Positions 9,677 to 18,170 are shown, numbered from the stretch's first letter. The stretch: 64,000 nucleotides of DNA from Pedobacter psychrodurus (GCF_004331735.1 NZ_SJSO01000002.1:248001-312000), one strand, 5' to 3'. A program made the numbers and translations. The notes: generated by a model not told the origin, from the sequence alone.

Positions 9677-10699
9677 TTATTGCATTAAGAATTTATATCC
9701 GCCAATGTTTTTAAGGGCGATGCCAGTTCCACGAACTACTGCACGAAGTGGATCTTCTGCAACGTGAACAGGTAATTTAGTTTTAGCAGCTACACGCTTA
9801 TCTAAACCTCTTAATAATGCACCACCACCGGTTAAATAAATACCAGTTTGGTAAATATCTGCTGAAAGTTCTGGAGGGGTAATCTCTAAAGCTTTTAAAA
9901 TTGCTTCTTCAATTTTAGAGATCGACTTATCTAAACAGTGTGCAATTTCGGTATAAGAAACAGTGATCTGCTTTGGTACACCTGTCATTAAATCGCGACC
10001 TTGAACCGCGAAATCGGCAGGGGCATCCTGTAATTCAGGTAAAGCTGCACCAACTTCAATTTTAATTTTTTCAGCGGTACGGTCACCAATCATAATGTTG
10101 TGCTGACGGCGGATGTAATTTACAATATCAGAGTCGAAGTTATCTCCGGCAACGCGGATAGACTGATCGCAAACGATACCAGATAAAGCGATAACCGCTA
10201 TTTCAGTAGTGCCACCACCTATGTCGATAATCATGTTACCCATTGGTTCTTCCACATCGATCCCAATACCTACGGCTGCTGCCATTGGTTCGTGGATTAA
10301 GTATACCTCTTTTGCACCAGCAATCTCGGCAGAGTCGCGTACGGCACGTTTTTCTACTTCAGTAATACCCGATGGAATACAGATTACCATACGTAAAGAA
10401 GGAAACATCCAGCCTTTACCGCCATTAAGCATGCGGATCATGCCTTTAATCATCGCCTCAGCAGCGTTGAAATCGGCAATCACACCATCTTTTAATGGAC
10501 GAACGGTTTTAATATTATCGTGGGTTTTACCCTCCATTTGCATTGCCTGACGACCTATAGCAATGACTTTGTTTGTAGTACGATCGAAAGCAACGATAGA
10601 TGGTTCATCTACAACTACTTTGTCGTTATGTATAATCAGGGTATTCGCAGTGCCTAAATCGATGGCAACTTCTTGCGTAAACCAGTTAAATAATCCCAT
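9677..10699 (-). CDS. mreB: Rod shape-determining protein MreB (bacterial actin)
   Basis: The 340-residue actin-like ATPase polymerises under the inner membrane and directs lateral cell-wall growth. It has phosphate-binding loop 1 (AIDLGTANTLI), the conserved SIVAFD strand, phosphate 2 (IDIGGGTTEIAVI) and the adenosine motif (LTGGGALLRGLD). Length and motifs are fully canonical. It is the first gene of the shape operon on the minus strand; a TAGATTTG box lies 28 bp upstream. Confidence 0.97.
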   Translation of the reverse strand: MGLFNWFTQEVAIDLGTANTLIIHNDKVVVDEPSIVAFDRTTNKVIAIGRQAMQMEGKTHDNIKTVRPLKDGVIADFNAAEAMIKGMIRMLNGGKGWMFPSLRMVICIPSGITEVEKRAVRDSAEIAGAKEVYLIHEPMAAAVGIGIDVEEPMGNMIIDIGGGTTEIAVIALSGIVCDQSIRVAGDNFDSDIVNYIRRQHNIMIGDRTAEKIKIEVGAALPELQDAPADFAVQGRDLMTGVPKQITVSYTEIAHCLDKSISKIEEAILKALEITPPELSADIYQTGIYLTGGGALLRGLDKRVAAKTKLPVHVAEDPLRAVVRGTGIALKNIGGYKFLMQ

Positions 10700-10726
10700 G
10701 TATAAGGTATGTTTTCTTTATTTTAT

Positions 10727-10734
10727 CAAATCTA
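10727..10734 (-). promoter_or_regulatory. Putative -7 element of the mreBCD-mrdA-rodA promoter
   Basis: On the minus strand TAGATTTG matches TAnnTTTG and lies 28 bp upstream of the mreB start. The -33 box is weak. Confidence 0.45.
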
Positions 10735-10840
10735 TACTATTCCTAATGTAAAAATAGCTTTTTTATTGTTTTAAGTTTTATTTTCTTCAGTTATTAAATT
10801 GTTTTTGAGGCAATTAAAATTCGGAAAAAAGCTAAAAGGC

Positions 10841-10898
10841 GAAAGCTGAAAGACTAAAGCTGCTGCAACGAGCTTTAAGCTTTGGTCTTTCAGCTTTC
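10841..10898. repeat. GAAAGCTGAAAGACTAAAGCT palindromic repeat between mreB and purH
   Basis: The left arm at 10841-10861 and the right arm at 10878-10898 are inverse complements at 20 of 21 positions, forming a long hairpin. Related hairpins built on AAAGACTAAAGC occur at 39818-39896 and at the rpoB-rpoC junction. Here it could also act as a terminator for purH, which ends just before it on the minus strand. Confidence 0.65.
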
Positions 10899-10909
10899 AG
10901 CTCAAAAAA

Positions 10910-12436
10910 CTAGTGTTTAAAGTGTCTTACCCCAGTGGTTACCATTGCAATACCTTTTTCGTTTGCTTTCGCTACAGAATCAGCATCTTTAATCGATCCG
11001 CCTGGTTGCAGAACAGCTGTAATTCCGGCTTCGGCAGCAATTTCAACACAATCAGGAAAAGGAAAGAAAGCATCAGAAGCCATTGCTGCACCTTGAATAC
11101 TGAATCCGAAAGCCGCTGCTTTTTCAATCGCTTGTTTTAATGCGTCAACACGAGAAGTTTGACCAACGCCACTTGCAATTAAAACATCATCCTTAACCAG
11201 AACAATTGTATTCGATTTAGTATGTTTTACAATTTTATTGGCAAAGAAGAGGTCTTTTAGTTCTTGTGAGGTTGGTGCTTTATCGGTAACGGTTGTCATT
11301 TGCTCAGGACCTTCTATAATTAAATCTTTATCCTGCTCAATTACACCGTTTAATAATGTTTTAAATTGTTTTTTGCTCAATTCAACCTCGTTACGTTGTA
11401 AAATAACACGATTTTTCTTTTTGCTGAACAGTTCAATTGCTTCTGCCTGGTAAGAAGGAGCGATCAAAACTTCGAAAAACAGGTTGTTAATTTCTTGGGC
11501 AGTTTCTAAGTCTACCGCAACATTGGTAATCAATACACCACCAAAAGCAGAAACCGGATCACAAGCCAATGCATCAATCCATGCCTGTTTAACGGTTGGG
11601 CGAGAGGCTATACCACAAGCATTTGTATGTTTTAAGATCGCAAAAGTTGGATCTTCAAATTCGTCGATTAAAGCAACAGCTGCATCCACGTCAACCAAAT
11701 TGTTGTAAGAAAGTTCTTTACCGTTCAGTTTGGTAAACATGGCATTTAAATCGCCATAAAATACACCACCTTGATGAGGGTTTTCTCCATAACGTAAAGT
11801 TTTAGCTTCTATTACACTTTGTTTGAAAACATCAAGAGGTTCTTCTGTATTGAAATAATTAAAAATTGCAGTGTCATAGTGCGAAGAAGTATGGAAAGCA
11901 GTTTTGGCGAACGATTTACGCTGTGCTAATGTAGTTTCGCCATTTTGTTCTGCCAGTTGCGCTTCTAAAGTAGGGTAGTCGTTTTTTGATGCGATAATCA
12001 CCACATCGTTGAAGTTTTTTGCAGCGGCACGGATTAATGAAATACCTCCGATATCGATTTTCTCGATAATTTCTTCTGGTGTTCCGCCTGCTTTTACGGT
12101 TTCTTCAAAAGGATATAAGTCAACAATAACCAAATCAATTTCAGGAATTTCATATTCAGCAATCTGCTCCTGGTCGCCAGCTAATGCTCTACGGTTTAAA
12201 ATTCCGCCAAATACTTTTGGGTGTAAGGTTTTAACACGCCCGCCTAAAATAGATGGATAACCTGTTAAATCTTCAACCGCCGTAACCGGAAGGTTTAAAT
12301 CTTTGATGAATTGTTCTGTTCCACCGGTAGAAAATAACTGTACCCCTTGCGCGGCCAACAATTTTACCAATGGCTCCAAACCATCTTTATAATATACTGA
12401 GATTAAAGCGTTTTTGATTTTAATGGATTGACTCAT
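10910..12436 (-). CDS. purH: Bifunctional AICAR transformylase / IMP cyclohydrolase PurH
   Basis: The protein carries out the last two steps of IMP synthesis: formyl transfer from 10-formyl-THF to AICAR, then ring closure. The N-terminal MGS-like cyclohydrolase domain (about residues 1-190) includes LISVYYKDGLEPLV and LGGRVKTLHPKVFGGIL. The C-terminal transformylase domain contains the catalytic Lys-His in LKHTNACGIA and ends SVAKANEKGIAMVTTGVRHFKH. I start at the ATG at 12436 (MSQSIKIKNA, 508 residues); the frame is open eight codons further to 12460, but that part does not resemble PurH N-termini. purN lies 173 bp upstream on the same strand. Confidence 0.96.
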   Translation of the reverse strand: MSQSIKIKNALISVYYKDGLEPLVKLLAAQGVQLFSTGGTEQFIKDLNLPVTAVEDLTGYPSILGGRVKTLHPKVFGGILNRRALAGDQEQIAEYEIPEIDLVIVDLYPFEETVKAGGTPEEIIEKIDIGGISLIRAAAKNFNDVVIIASKNDYPTLEAQLAEQNGETTLAQRKSFAKTAFHTSSHYDTAIFNYFNTEEPLDVFKQSVIEAKTLRYGENPHQGGVFYGDLNAMFTKLNGKELSYNNLVDVDAAVALIDEFEDPTFAILKHTNACGIASRPTVKQAWIDALACDPVSAFGGVLITNVAVDLETAQEINNLFFEVLIAPSYQAEAIELFSKKKNRVILQRNEVELSKKQFKTLLNGVIEQDKDLIIEGPEQMTTVTDKAPTSQELKDLFFANKIVKHTKSNTIVLVKDDVLIASGVGQTSRVDALKQAIEKAAAFGFSIQGAAMASDAFFPFPDCVEIAAEAGITAVLQPGGSIKDADSVAKANEKGIAMVTTGVRHFKH

Positions 12437-12609
12437 TCTACTGAAAATTTTGAGCCGCAAAGGTAGTAAAACAGGATTGTTTTTTAATGAGATTTACCGA
12501 TCAATATTAAATTTTATTCCACCATATATAATATGATATATCCGTTTGCCAAGTTCGCTGTTCTAAAGTTGATTTAAAATAGCATTATTAGCCAGTTGCC
12601 CTGTGTAAT

Positions 12610-13188
12610 TTATTTACTGATCTTTTTTACAATGGTTTCTACCACACGAGGGTAGTGCTGGTGCTCGAGCTGCTGTCCCTTAAACTTTACCATTTCCAGA
12701 TTGTCGCTTTTGTCGATTCTGTACTTGGCTTGATAGATGTACTCGCCTTCATCGTAGTTTTCGTTAACATAATGAATGGTTATTCCGCCTTCGGTTTCGC
12801 CTGCAGCCATAACGGCATTATGTACATGATCTCCATACATACCCTTACCTCCAAATTTAGGAAGGATTGCCGGATGGATATTTACAATTCTGCCTGGGTA
12901 AGCATGGATTAGGTTTTTGGGGATTAGCCAAAGAAAACCAGCAAGAACAACAAAATCGATTTCAAGATTTTTGAGGAGATCAATTACCTCGTCGGTTTTA
13001 TAGAACTCGTTTTTGTCGAAAATATGAGTAGGGATTTCAAAATTATCAGCTCTTTGTAGCACATAGGCGTCAGCATTATTGGTCAATACCAAAGAAATTT
13101 CTATCTCATTACTCCGTTTAAAATGCTCCATCAGCTTTTGGGCATTGGAGCCAGAACCTGATGCAAAGATGGCTATTCGTTTTTTCAC
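12610..13188 (-). CDS. purN: Phosphoribosylglycinamide formyltransferase PurN
   Basis: The 192-residue protein transfers a formyl group from 10-formyl-THF to GAR in purine synthesis. It starts with the phosphate loop FASGSGSNAQKLMEHF. It has the catalytic Asn-His pair in IVNIHPAILPKFGGKG and the conserved Asp in NENYDEGEYI, preceded by GGITIHYV. The length is normal for the trimethylating-independent PurN family. It is transcribed toward purH and the two probably share a transcript, divergent from rpsT. Confidence 0.95.
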   Translation of the reverse strand: MKKRIAIFASGSGSNAQKLMEHFKRSNEIEISLVLTNNADAYVLQRADNFEIPTHIFDKNEFYKTDEVIDLLKNLEIDFVVLAGFLWLIPKNLIHAYPGRIVNIHPAILPKFGGKGMYGDHVHNAVMAAGETEGGITIHYVNENYDEGEYIYQAKYRIDKSDNLEMVKFKGQQLEHQHYPRVVETIVKKISK

Positions 13189-13349
13189 TCAAAATCGTTT
13201 TGTCCAAAAATAGTATTTTTAAGCCTGTTTTCTTTAATTGGAAAGAATTTTTATTGAATTAAGTTAAAGTATTATTAATGAATATTTTTAATGTATTTTT
13301 GCAGTTCGGAAACAGGGTTAAATTTTAACGAAAAAAAAGTTAAAAGTGT

Positions 13350-13381
13350 TTTGTATTTTAAAAACATTAATCCTATATTTG
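13350..13381 (+). promoter_or_regulatory. Strong Bacteroidota-type promoter of rpsT
   Basis: A -33 TTTG at 13350-13353 and a -7 TATATTTG at 13374-13381 are separated by 20 bp, matching the Bacteroidota sigma-70 consensus. Transcription would begin near 13388, giving a ~43 nt leader for rpsT. Confidence 0.75.
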
Positions 13382-13430
13382 CAACCCGAATTATAGGAAA
13401 CGAATAAGAAAAATAAAAGGCTAAATAGAA

Positions 13431-13685
13431 ATGGCAAATCATAAATCTTCATTAAAAAGAATTAGAGCAAACGCAACAAAACGTTTACGTAACAGATATC
13501 AGGCAAAAACTACACGTACCTTTATTAAAAGATTACGTGCTGCAGAAGATAAAAAATCTGCATCTGATTTATTGCCTAAAGTAATCTCTATGTTAGATCG
13601 TTTAGCTAAAAAGAACATTATCCACAAAAACAAAGCGGCTAATAACAAATCAAAATTAACGAAATTCGTTAACGGTTTAAAATAA
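13431..13685 (+). CDS. rpsT: 30S ribosomal protein S20
   Basis: This 84-residue, very basic protein binds 16S rRNA early in 30S assembly. It has the typical start ANHKSSLKRIRANATKRLRN and the helical repeats of S20, ending in a lysine-rich KNIIHKNKAANNKSKLTKFV segment. It is monocistronic: a consensus promoter lies upstream and a strong terminator 23 bp after the stop. It is transcribed divergently from purN. Confidence 0.97.
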   Translation: MANHKSSLKRIRANATKRLRNRYQAKTTRTFIKRLRAAEDKKSASDLLPKVISMLDRLAKKNIIHKNKAANNKSKLTKFVNGLK

Positions 13686-13708
13686 GCCAATTTTTTTACG
13701 ATATTAGT

Positions 13709-13746
13709 AAAGGCATCCCAACCAAAAATTGGGATGCCTTTTTTTT
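13709..13746 (+). terminator. Rho-independent terminator of rpsT
   Basis: AAAGGCATCCCAA and its exact inverse complement form a 13 bp stem around a short loop, followed by a run of T. It ends 12 bp before the radC start chosen here. Confidence 0.9.
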
Positions 13747-13757
13747 GTCTTAAAAAA

Positions 13758-14456
13758 ATGGAAAATTACGAACAGAAATTAGGTATAAAGTTATGGGCGG
13801 AAGAAGATCGCCCGCGTGAAAAACTTTTATTACATGGCCGGAGACATTTAACAGATGCCGAACTGATTGCTATTTTAATTGGCTCGGGAAGTAAAAATGA
13901 AACCGCTGTGGATTTAAGTAAAAGGATTTTGTCTTTTTACGATAACAATTTAACAAAACTTGGACAAGCCTCTATTCTGGATCTTTCCAGGTTTAGAGGT
14001 ATTGGAGAAGCCAAGGCATTAACTATTATTGCCGCTTTAGAGCTTGGTTTACGGCGAAAGGAAACTGCAGAGGAGTCCATTACTCATGTTACTACTTCTA
14101 ACGATGTTTATAAATATTTACATCAAACTTTCGCTAATCTAAATCACGAAGAGTTCTGGATATTACTCCTTAACAGGTCTAACCGGGTAATAGGTAAATT
14201 TTTGATCAGTAAAGGAGGGCAGGCAGGTACAGTAGCCGATCCGAAAATTATTTTTAAAACAGCTTTAGAAAACAATGCGGCAAACATTGTATTGGCGCAT
14301 AACCATCCTTCAGGAAGTTTAAAGCCCAGTGAAAGCGACGATAAATTGACCAGGAATATGGTTGCTTCAGGAAATCTGCTTAGTCTGTATGTGGTCGATC
14401 ACCTTATTTTTGCCAATAACCGTTATTACAGTTACAGGGATGAAGATTTAATTTAA
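13758..14456 (+). CDS. radC: RadC family JAB-domain protein
   Basis: The protein has an N-terminal UPF0758 region with helix-hairpin-helix character (about residues 40-100, LSRFRGIGEAKALTI) and a C-terminal JAB1/MPN-type metal-binding domain with the signature LAHNHPSGSLKPSESD. RadC proteins are widespread; their biochemical role is unsettled despite the DNA-repair name. I start at ATG 13758 (MENYEQKLGIKLW, 232 residues). The frame opens eight codons earlier, but that upstream part overlaps the rpsT terminator and is not plausible as coding. Confidence 0.93.
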   Translation: MENYEQKLGIKLWAEEDRPREKLLLHGRRHLTDAELIAILIGSGSKNETAVDLSKRILSFYDNNLTKLGQASILDLSRFRGIGEAKALTIIAALELGLRRKETAEESITHVTTSNDVYKYLHQTFANLNHEEFWILLLNRSNRVIGKFLISKGGQAGTVADPKIIFKTALENNAANIVLAHNHPSGSLKPSESDDKLTRNMVASGNLLSLYVVDHLIFANNRYYSYRDEDLI

Positions 14457-14563
14457 AAGATATTTGATTGTTAAACTACAATTAACGTTAAATTAGTATA
14501 ATAGCGGTTTAAAATTAAGTGTTACTGGCTGGCCATTATTAATTAAATTGTGTAATTATATTT

Positions 14564-15400
14564 ATGAATACTTTAAAAATCATCCCTGTTTTTCTTTTAT
14601 TAACGATTATGGCTTTCGCCCAGAAAAAAGCTGCTCCAATTAATATCATTACGTATAACATCCGCTTAAATGTAGCGTCAGACGGTGTTAATGCCTGGCC
14701 AAACCGAAAAGATAATGTAAAAGCTTTGGTGAAATTTCACGATGCCGATATTCTCTGCGTACAGGAAGCTTTGCCCGAACAATTCGATGCATTGCTCGAA
14801 AATTCTAATTTCGATGTGGTAGGAGTTGGTCGTGATGATGGTAAAAGAAAAGGGGAATTTTCAGCAGTTTATTTTGATAAAGACAGATTTGCCAAAAAAG
14901 ATGGTGGAACGTTTTGGTTGTCAGAAACTCCTGATGTTCCTTCAAAAGGATGGGACGCTGCATTGAACCGGGTATGCAGCTGGGTTAAATTGTACGATAA
15001 GTTGAATAAAAAAGAATTTATTGTTTTTAATACCCATTACGATCATGTTGGGGTGAAGGCTAGAATCGAATCAGCTAAATTGCTTAAACAAAAAATACAG
15101 CAGATAGCACCTACTTTGCCAGTTGTTTTTACAGGCGATTTAAATGTAACACCTGAAACTGAAGCAATTGCTACCATAAAATCTTTTCTTATCGACGCGA
15201 AAGATGTTTCTGTAGAGCCACCATATGGTCCAACGGGTACTTTTAATGCTTTTGATTTTAACAGTGACCTGAAAAACAGGATCGACTACATTTTTGTAAA
15301 CAAAGGATTTAAGGTGCAGAAATTTGCTGTATTAACCGATAGTAAGGATAAAAGGTACTACTCGGATCATTTACCTGTTTTTTGCAGACTTTGGTTTTAA
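14564..15400 (+). CDS. Secreted endonuclease/exonuclease/phosphatase family protein
   Basis: The 278-residue protein has a cleavable signal peptide (about residues 1-19, ending MAFAQ) and then the DNase I-like fold. Family motifs are ITYNIRLN near the start, the metal-binding Glu in CVQEALPEQF, NTHYDHVG, FTGDLNVTPET, RIDYIFVNKG and the terminal YYSDHLPV with the catalytic Asp-His. Related Bacteroidota proteins are annotated as EEP hydrolases acting on phosphodiesters or phospho-lipids; the substrate here is unknown. It ends four bases before the Lgt-like gene, so the two may be co-transcribed. Confidence 0.9.
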   Translation: MNTLKIIPVFLLLTIMAFAQKKAAPINIITYNIRLNVASDGVNAWPNRKDNVKALVKFHDADILCVQEALPEQFDALLENSNFDVVGVGRDDGKRKGEFSAVYFDKDRFAKKDGGTFWLSETPDVPSKGWDAALNRVCSWVKLYDKLNKKEFIVFNTHYDHVGVKARIESAKLLKQKIQQIAPTLPVVFTGDLNVTPETEAIATIKSFLIDAKDVSVEPPYGPTGTFNAFDFNSDLKNRIDYIFVNKGFKVQKFAVLTDSKDKRYYSDHLPVFCRLWF

Positions 15401-15403
15401 TAA

Positions 15404-16168
15404 ATGCTGTTAAAATCCACATCACTGTTTCCCTTTCAATTCGAACTTTTTGGTAACCAATACCATTATCACTATATTTTCGAAACGCTGGCATTTATAG
15501 TCGGTGTAAGATTATATTATTACTATAAAAAAGGGATTGTAGATCCGATAACTGACGAAAATAGGCTGTGGATTATGTTGGGCGCTATGCTCGGGGCATT
15601 AATCGGCTCGCGTGTAATTGCAGTGCTCGAAACGCCTGAAGTACTCCACCATCTTAGTTTTTCATTTCTTTATCAAAGTAAAACCATTGTTGGCGGTTTA
15701 CTTGGAGGTTTGTTCGGTGTTGAATTAATAAAAAAGATATTAGGTGTGAATATCGCCTCTGGAGATATTTATGTTATCCCGATTTTAGTTGCACTAATTA
15801 TTGGTCGTATTGGTTGCTTTTCGATGGGGATCGACGAACCAACTTATGGGGTTCCTACTCACTTTTTTATGGGAATGGATCTGGGCGATGGCATACTTCG
15901 TCATCCCATCATGCTCTACGAAATGATTTTTCTAATGTTTTTGATTTTTCTTTTTAATCGCTTAAAACATAAAGCGCTGATTAACGGAGATCAGTTTAAG
16001 CTATTGATGGTGCTGTACTTCCTGTTCCGGTTTCTGATAGAATTTATAAAACCTTACCATTCATTATTTTTAAATTTAAGCAGTATTCATTGGTCTGCAT
16101 TGTTTATTTTTATTTATTATTATAGATTCATCATCAGAATTTCGAAACGGATTTTACATAAACAGTAA
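15404..16168 (+). CDS. Lgt-like (prolipoprotein diacylglyceryl transferase family) membrane protein, atypical
   Basis: The 254-residue protein has about seven membrane segments and clear Lgt-family landmarks. These are GGLLGGLFGVELIKK, IIGRIGCFSMGIDEPTYG (compare GRIGNFxNGE in true Lgt), RHPIMLYE and RFLIEFIKP. Two positions known to matter in Escherichia coli Lgt look changed: the His of the HGG motif (H103 region) is replaced (KTIVGGLLGG), and the Asn after GRIG is Cys. This suggests a diverged paralogue, not the housekeeping lipoprotein transferase, which should be elsewhere in the genome. It is five bases upstream of a radical SAM gene of the COG1964/Tes type. The pairing suggests a role in lipid head-group or acyl-chain chemistry, which is an inference. 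Confidence 0.8.
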   Translation: MLLKSTSLFPFQFELFGNQYHYHYIFETLAFIVGVRLYYYYKKGIVDPITDENRLWIMLGAMLGALIGSRVIAVLETPEVLHHLSFSFLYQSKTIVGGLLGGLFGVELIKKILGVNIASGDIYVIPILVALIIGRIGCFSMGIDEPTYGVPTHFFMGMDLGDGILRHPIMLYEMIFLMFLIFLFNRLKHKALINGDQFKLLMVLYFLFRFLIEFIKPYHSLFLNLSSIHWSALFIFIYYYRFIIRISKRILHKQ

Positions 16169-16173
16169 ACATT

Positions 16174-17568
16174 ATGGCCAATACCAGAGATTATATATAC
16201 TACGATTATACCAAAAGTCTTTGCCCGGAATGTTTACAGCTTTGCGATGCGAAAATTGTTTTTCAGGATGCTAAGGTATTTATGCTGAAAAATTGCAGAA
16301 CACATGGCGATAGCAAAGTAATGATTGCTGATGATATAGAATATTACAAACAGATCCGGAATTACAATAAACAATCGGAAATGCCACTTAAATTTAATAC
16401 CAAAGTGCATTACGGTTGCCCTTACGATTGTGGTTTGTGTACTGATCATGAACAGCATTCGTGTTTAACCGTAATAGAGGTTACTGATCGTTGCAACCTT
16501 GCCTGTCCAACATGTTATGCCATGTCGTCGCCAAGTTATGGCAGGCATAGAACTTTGGCAGAAATAGAGCGGATGATGGATGTTGTAGTGGCAAACGAGG
16601 GCGAACCTGATGTGGTTCAACTCTCGGGTGGAGAACCAACTGTACATCCCGATTTTTTTAAGATTTTAGACCTTGCCAAAACAAAGCCTATTAAACATTT
16701 AATGGTGAATACGAATGGTATCAGGATTGCAAAAGATATTGGCTTTGTAGAGAAATTAGCGAGTTATATGCCAGATTTTGAAATCTACCTGCAGTTTGAT
16801 AGCTTCAGCCCCGAAGTATTAACCAAGCTAAGGGGCGAAGACCTCACCGAAGTGAGGAGAAAGGCCATCGACCATCTTAACCAGTTTAATGTATCTACAA
16901 CCCTGGTCGTTACTTTGCAAAATGGCCTTAATGATCATGAAATTGGCGATATTTTAGATTATGCGCTTAAGCAGAAATGTGTTCGAGGTGTTACTTTCCA
17001 GCCTACTCAGGTTGCCGGAAGAAATGATGATTATAATGATCAGCAGGGAAGAATAACCCTAACCGAGGTGCGCAGAAAAATTTATGAACAATACCCTGTT
17101 TTTACCCCACAAGATTTAATCCCTGTGCCGTGTAACCCCGACGCACTGTGTATGGCTTATGCATTAAAAATTGGCGATGAGGTGATCCCAATGACACATT
17201 TGATCAATCCCGAAGATTTACTTAACAATTCAAAAAATACCATTGTTTTTGAACACGATGAAAAATTGAAAGAACATATGCTCAACTTGTTTAGCACTGG
17301 TGTTTCGGTAGATTGTGCCGAAGATACCTTTGGCGAATTGATGTGTTGCCTGCCAAGGGTTAAATCTGATAATTTGAGCTATGATAATTTATTTCGAATC
17401 ATTATCATGAATTTTATGGATCCCCTGGATTTTGACGTACGTGCAGTTAAAAAATCTTGTGTGCACATTGTGAGCGATAAATACAAAATGGTACCCTTCG
17501 AAACCATGAATATTTTTTACCGCGACAACAAAATAGATCTGATCAGAGAAAAATTAAATATGAACTAA
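16174..17568 (+). CDS. Radical SAM protein of the COG1964 / tetraether-lipid-synthase-like family
   Basis: This 464-residue enzyme has three cysteine-rich parts. An N-terminal zinc-ribbon-like segment carries CPECLQLC and a later CRTHGD. A second cluster is YGCPYDCGLCTDHEQHSC. The radical SAM core follows with the [4Fe-4S] motif CNLACPTC at about residue 110 in VTDRCNLACPTCY, then GGEPTVHPDF for SAM binding. More cysteines occur in PVPCNPDALC, DCAEDTFGELMCC and KKSC near the end, suggesting auxiliary clusters. This arrangement is that of COG1964 Fe-S oxidoreductases, the family that includes archaeal Tes (MJ0619), which couples lipid chains. Whether this bacterial member acts on lipids is unknown, but the adjacent Lgt-like membrane protein supports it. 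The next small gene begins one base after its stop. Confidence 0.85.
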   Translation: MANTRDYIYYDYTKSLCPECLQLCDAKIVFQDAKVFMLKNCRTHGDSKVMIADDIEYYKQIRNYNKQSEMPLKFNTKVHYGCPYDCGLCTDHEQHSCLTVIEVTDRCNLACPTCYAMSSPSYGRHRTLAEIERMMDVVVANEGEPDVVQLSGGEPTVHPDFFKILDLAKTKPIKHLMVNTNGIRIAKDIGFVEKLASYMPDFEIYLQFDSFSPEVLTKLRGEDLTEVRRKAIDHLNQFNVSTTLVVTLQNGLNDHEIGDILDYALKQKCVRGVTFQPTQVAGRNDDYNDQQGRITLTEVRRKIYEQYPVFTPQDLIPVPCNPDALCMAYALKIGDEVIPMTHLINPEDLLNNSKNTIVFEHDEKLKEHMLNLFSTGVSVDCAEDTFGELMCCLPRVKSDNLSYDNLFRIIIMNFMDPLDFDVRAVKKSCVHIVSDKYKMVPFETMNIFYRDNKIDLIREKLNMN

Positions 17569-17569
17569 C

Positions 17570-17764
17570 ATGGAAGGTTTATTCGGATTATTCATTGTTT
17601 ATTGCCTTACTGCAGTTGTGCTCTTTGTTGTTGGGATTATTCAGATTATTATTAAATCATCAAGGAACGAACCCGTAAAACCTGGGCTAAAATTGCTTAT
17701 TATTTCAGTAATTATGGTGATAATCGGTTTTGGAGCCTGTGCAGTATTGCTCTTCAACAGTTAA
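17570..17764 (+). CDS. Small two-helix membrane protein (first of a tandem pair)
   Basis: The 64-residue protein has two membrane helices (about residues 3-26 and 43-61) joined by a basic loop with PVKPGLK. I do not recognise a named family. It starts one base after the radical SAM stop, so it is probably translated with it. The next gene encodes a close paralogue, with VGIIQIII, PVKPGLKL and the second helix all shared. It may be an accessory subunit of the Lgt-like/radical SAM pair, from context only. Confidence 0.75.
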   Translation: MEGLFGLFIVYCLTAVVLFVVGIIQIIIKSSRNEPVKPGLKLLIISVIMVIIGFGACAVLLFNS

Positions 17765-17781
17765 CAATCGAGGTAAATGCT

Positions 17782-17976
17782 ATGGAAATTTTTATAGTAT
17801 ATTGGGTAATTGCCGTGCTGTTGTTTGTAATTGGCATCATTCAGATCATCGTAAAAGCAGCGAGAGATCAACCCGTTAAACCCGGCCTTAAACTAGTTAT
17901 TGCGGCTGTTATTATGGTAGTAATCGGAGCAGGAGCATGTGCAGTAATTCTATCTAATCTAAATATTGGCCACTAG
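17782..17976 (+). CDS. Small two-helix membrane protein (second of a tandem pair)
   Basis: The 64-residue protein is a clear duplicate of its upstream neighbour: both share IVY at the start, GIIQII, the central PVKPGLKL loop and a second helix ending GACAV. It starts 17 bp after the previous stop. No catalytic residues are evident. The retention of two copies suggests hetero-oligomerisation or dosage, which is speculation. Confidence 0.75.
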   Translation: MEIFIVYWVIAVLLFVIGIIQIIVKAARDQPVKPGLKLVIAAVIMVVIGAGACAVILSNLNIGH

Positions 17977-17991
17977 TCATTTTTATTGTGT

Positions 17992-18056
17992 TCTTGGACT
18001 AAGGTTTTAGCACCCGTGAGTCTCAAATCTCATGTCTAGAATCTCAAATCTCAATA
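17992..18056. repeat. 65 bp direct repeat, copy 1 (upstream of pheT)
   Basis: This unit begins TCTTGGACTAAGGTTTTAGC and contains TCTCAAATCTCATGTCTAGA. It matches copy 2 at 18106-18170 at about 60 of 65 positions. Its core resembles the palindromic repeat between mreB and mreC. Confidence 0.75.
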
Positions 18057-18086
18057 ATTTAACTTTCTCCTTTGGCCTTTAAATAA

Positions 18087-18094
18087 TATCTTTG
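18087..18094 (+). promoter_or_regulatory. Putative -7 element (TATCTTTG) upstream of pheT
   Basis: TATCTTTG matches TAnnTTTG and lies between the two 65 bp repeats. The -33 position is weak. If used, transcription of pheT would begin near 18100 and read through repeat copy 2. Confidence 0.4.
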
Positions 18095-18105
18095 CGTTTT
18101 ATAAT

Positions 18106-18170
18106 TCTTGAACTAAGGTTTTAGCACTCGTATGTCTCAAATCTCATGTCTAGAATTTCAAATCTCAATA
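18106..18170. repeat. 65 bp direct repeat, copy 2 (upstream of pheT)
   Basis: Second copy of the unit at 17992-18056, differing at about five positions. The spacing between copy starts is 114 bp. Confidence 0.75.

Noticed and set aside
10209..10550. Open frames opposite mreB and similar frames opposite rpoB, rplA, rplJ and pheT
   Set aside because: They are shadows of strongly conserved genes on the other strand and have no independent support.
13734..13757. Upstream extension of radC
   Set aside because: The eight extra codons fall in the rpsT terminator stem and T-run; the ATG at 13758 fits radC N-termini.
15404..16168. Housekeeping lgt
   Set aside because: Changes at the HGG histidine and the GRIGN asparagine, and its operon with a radical SAM enzyme, argue against the standard lipoprotein transferase.
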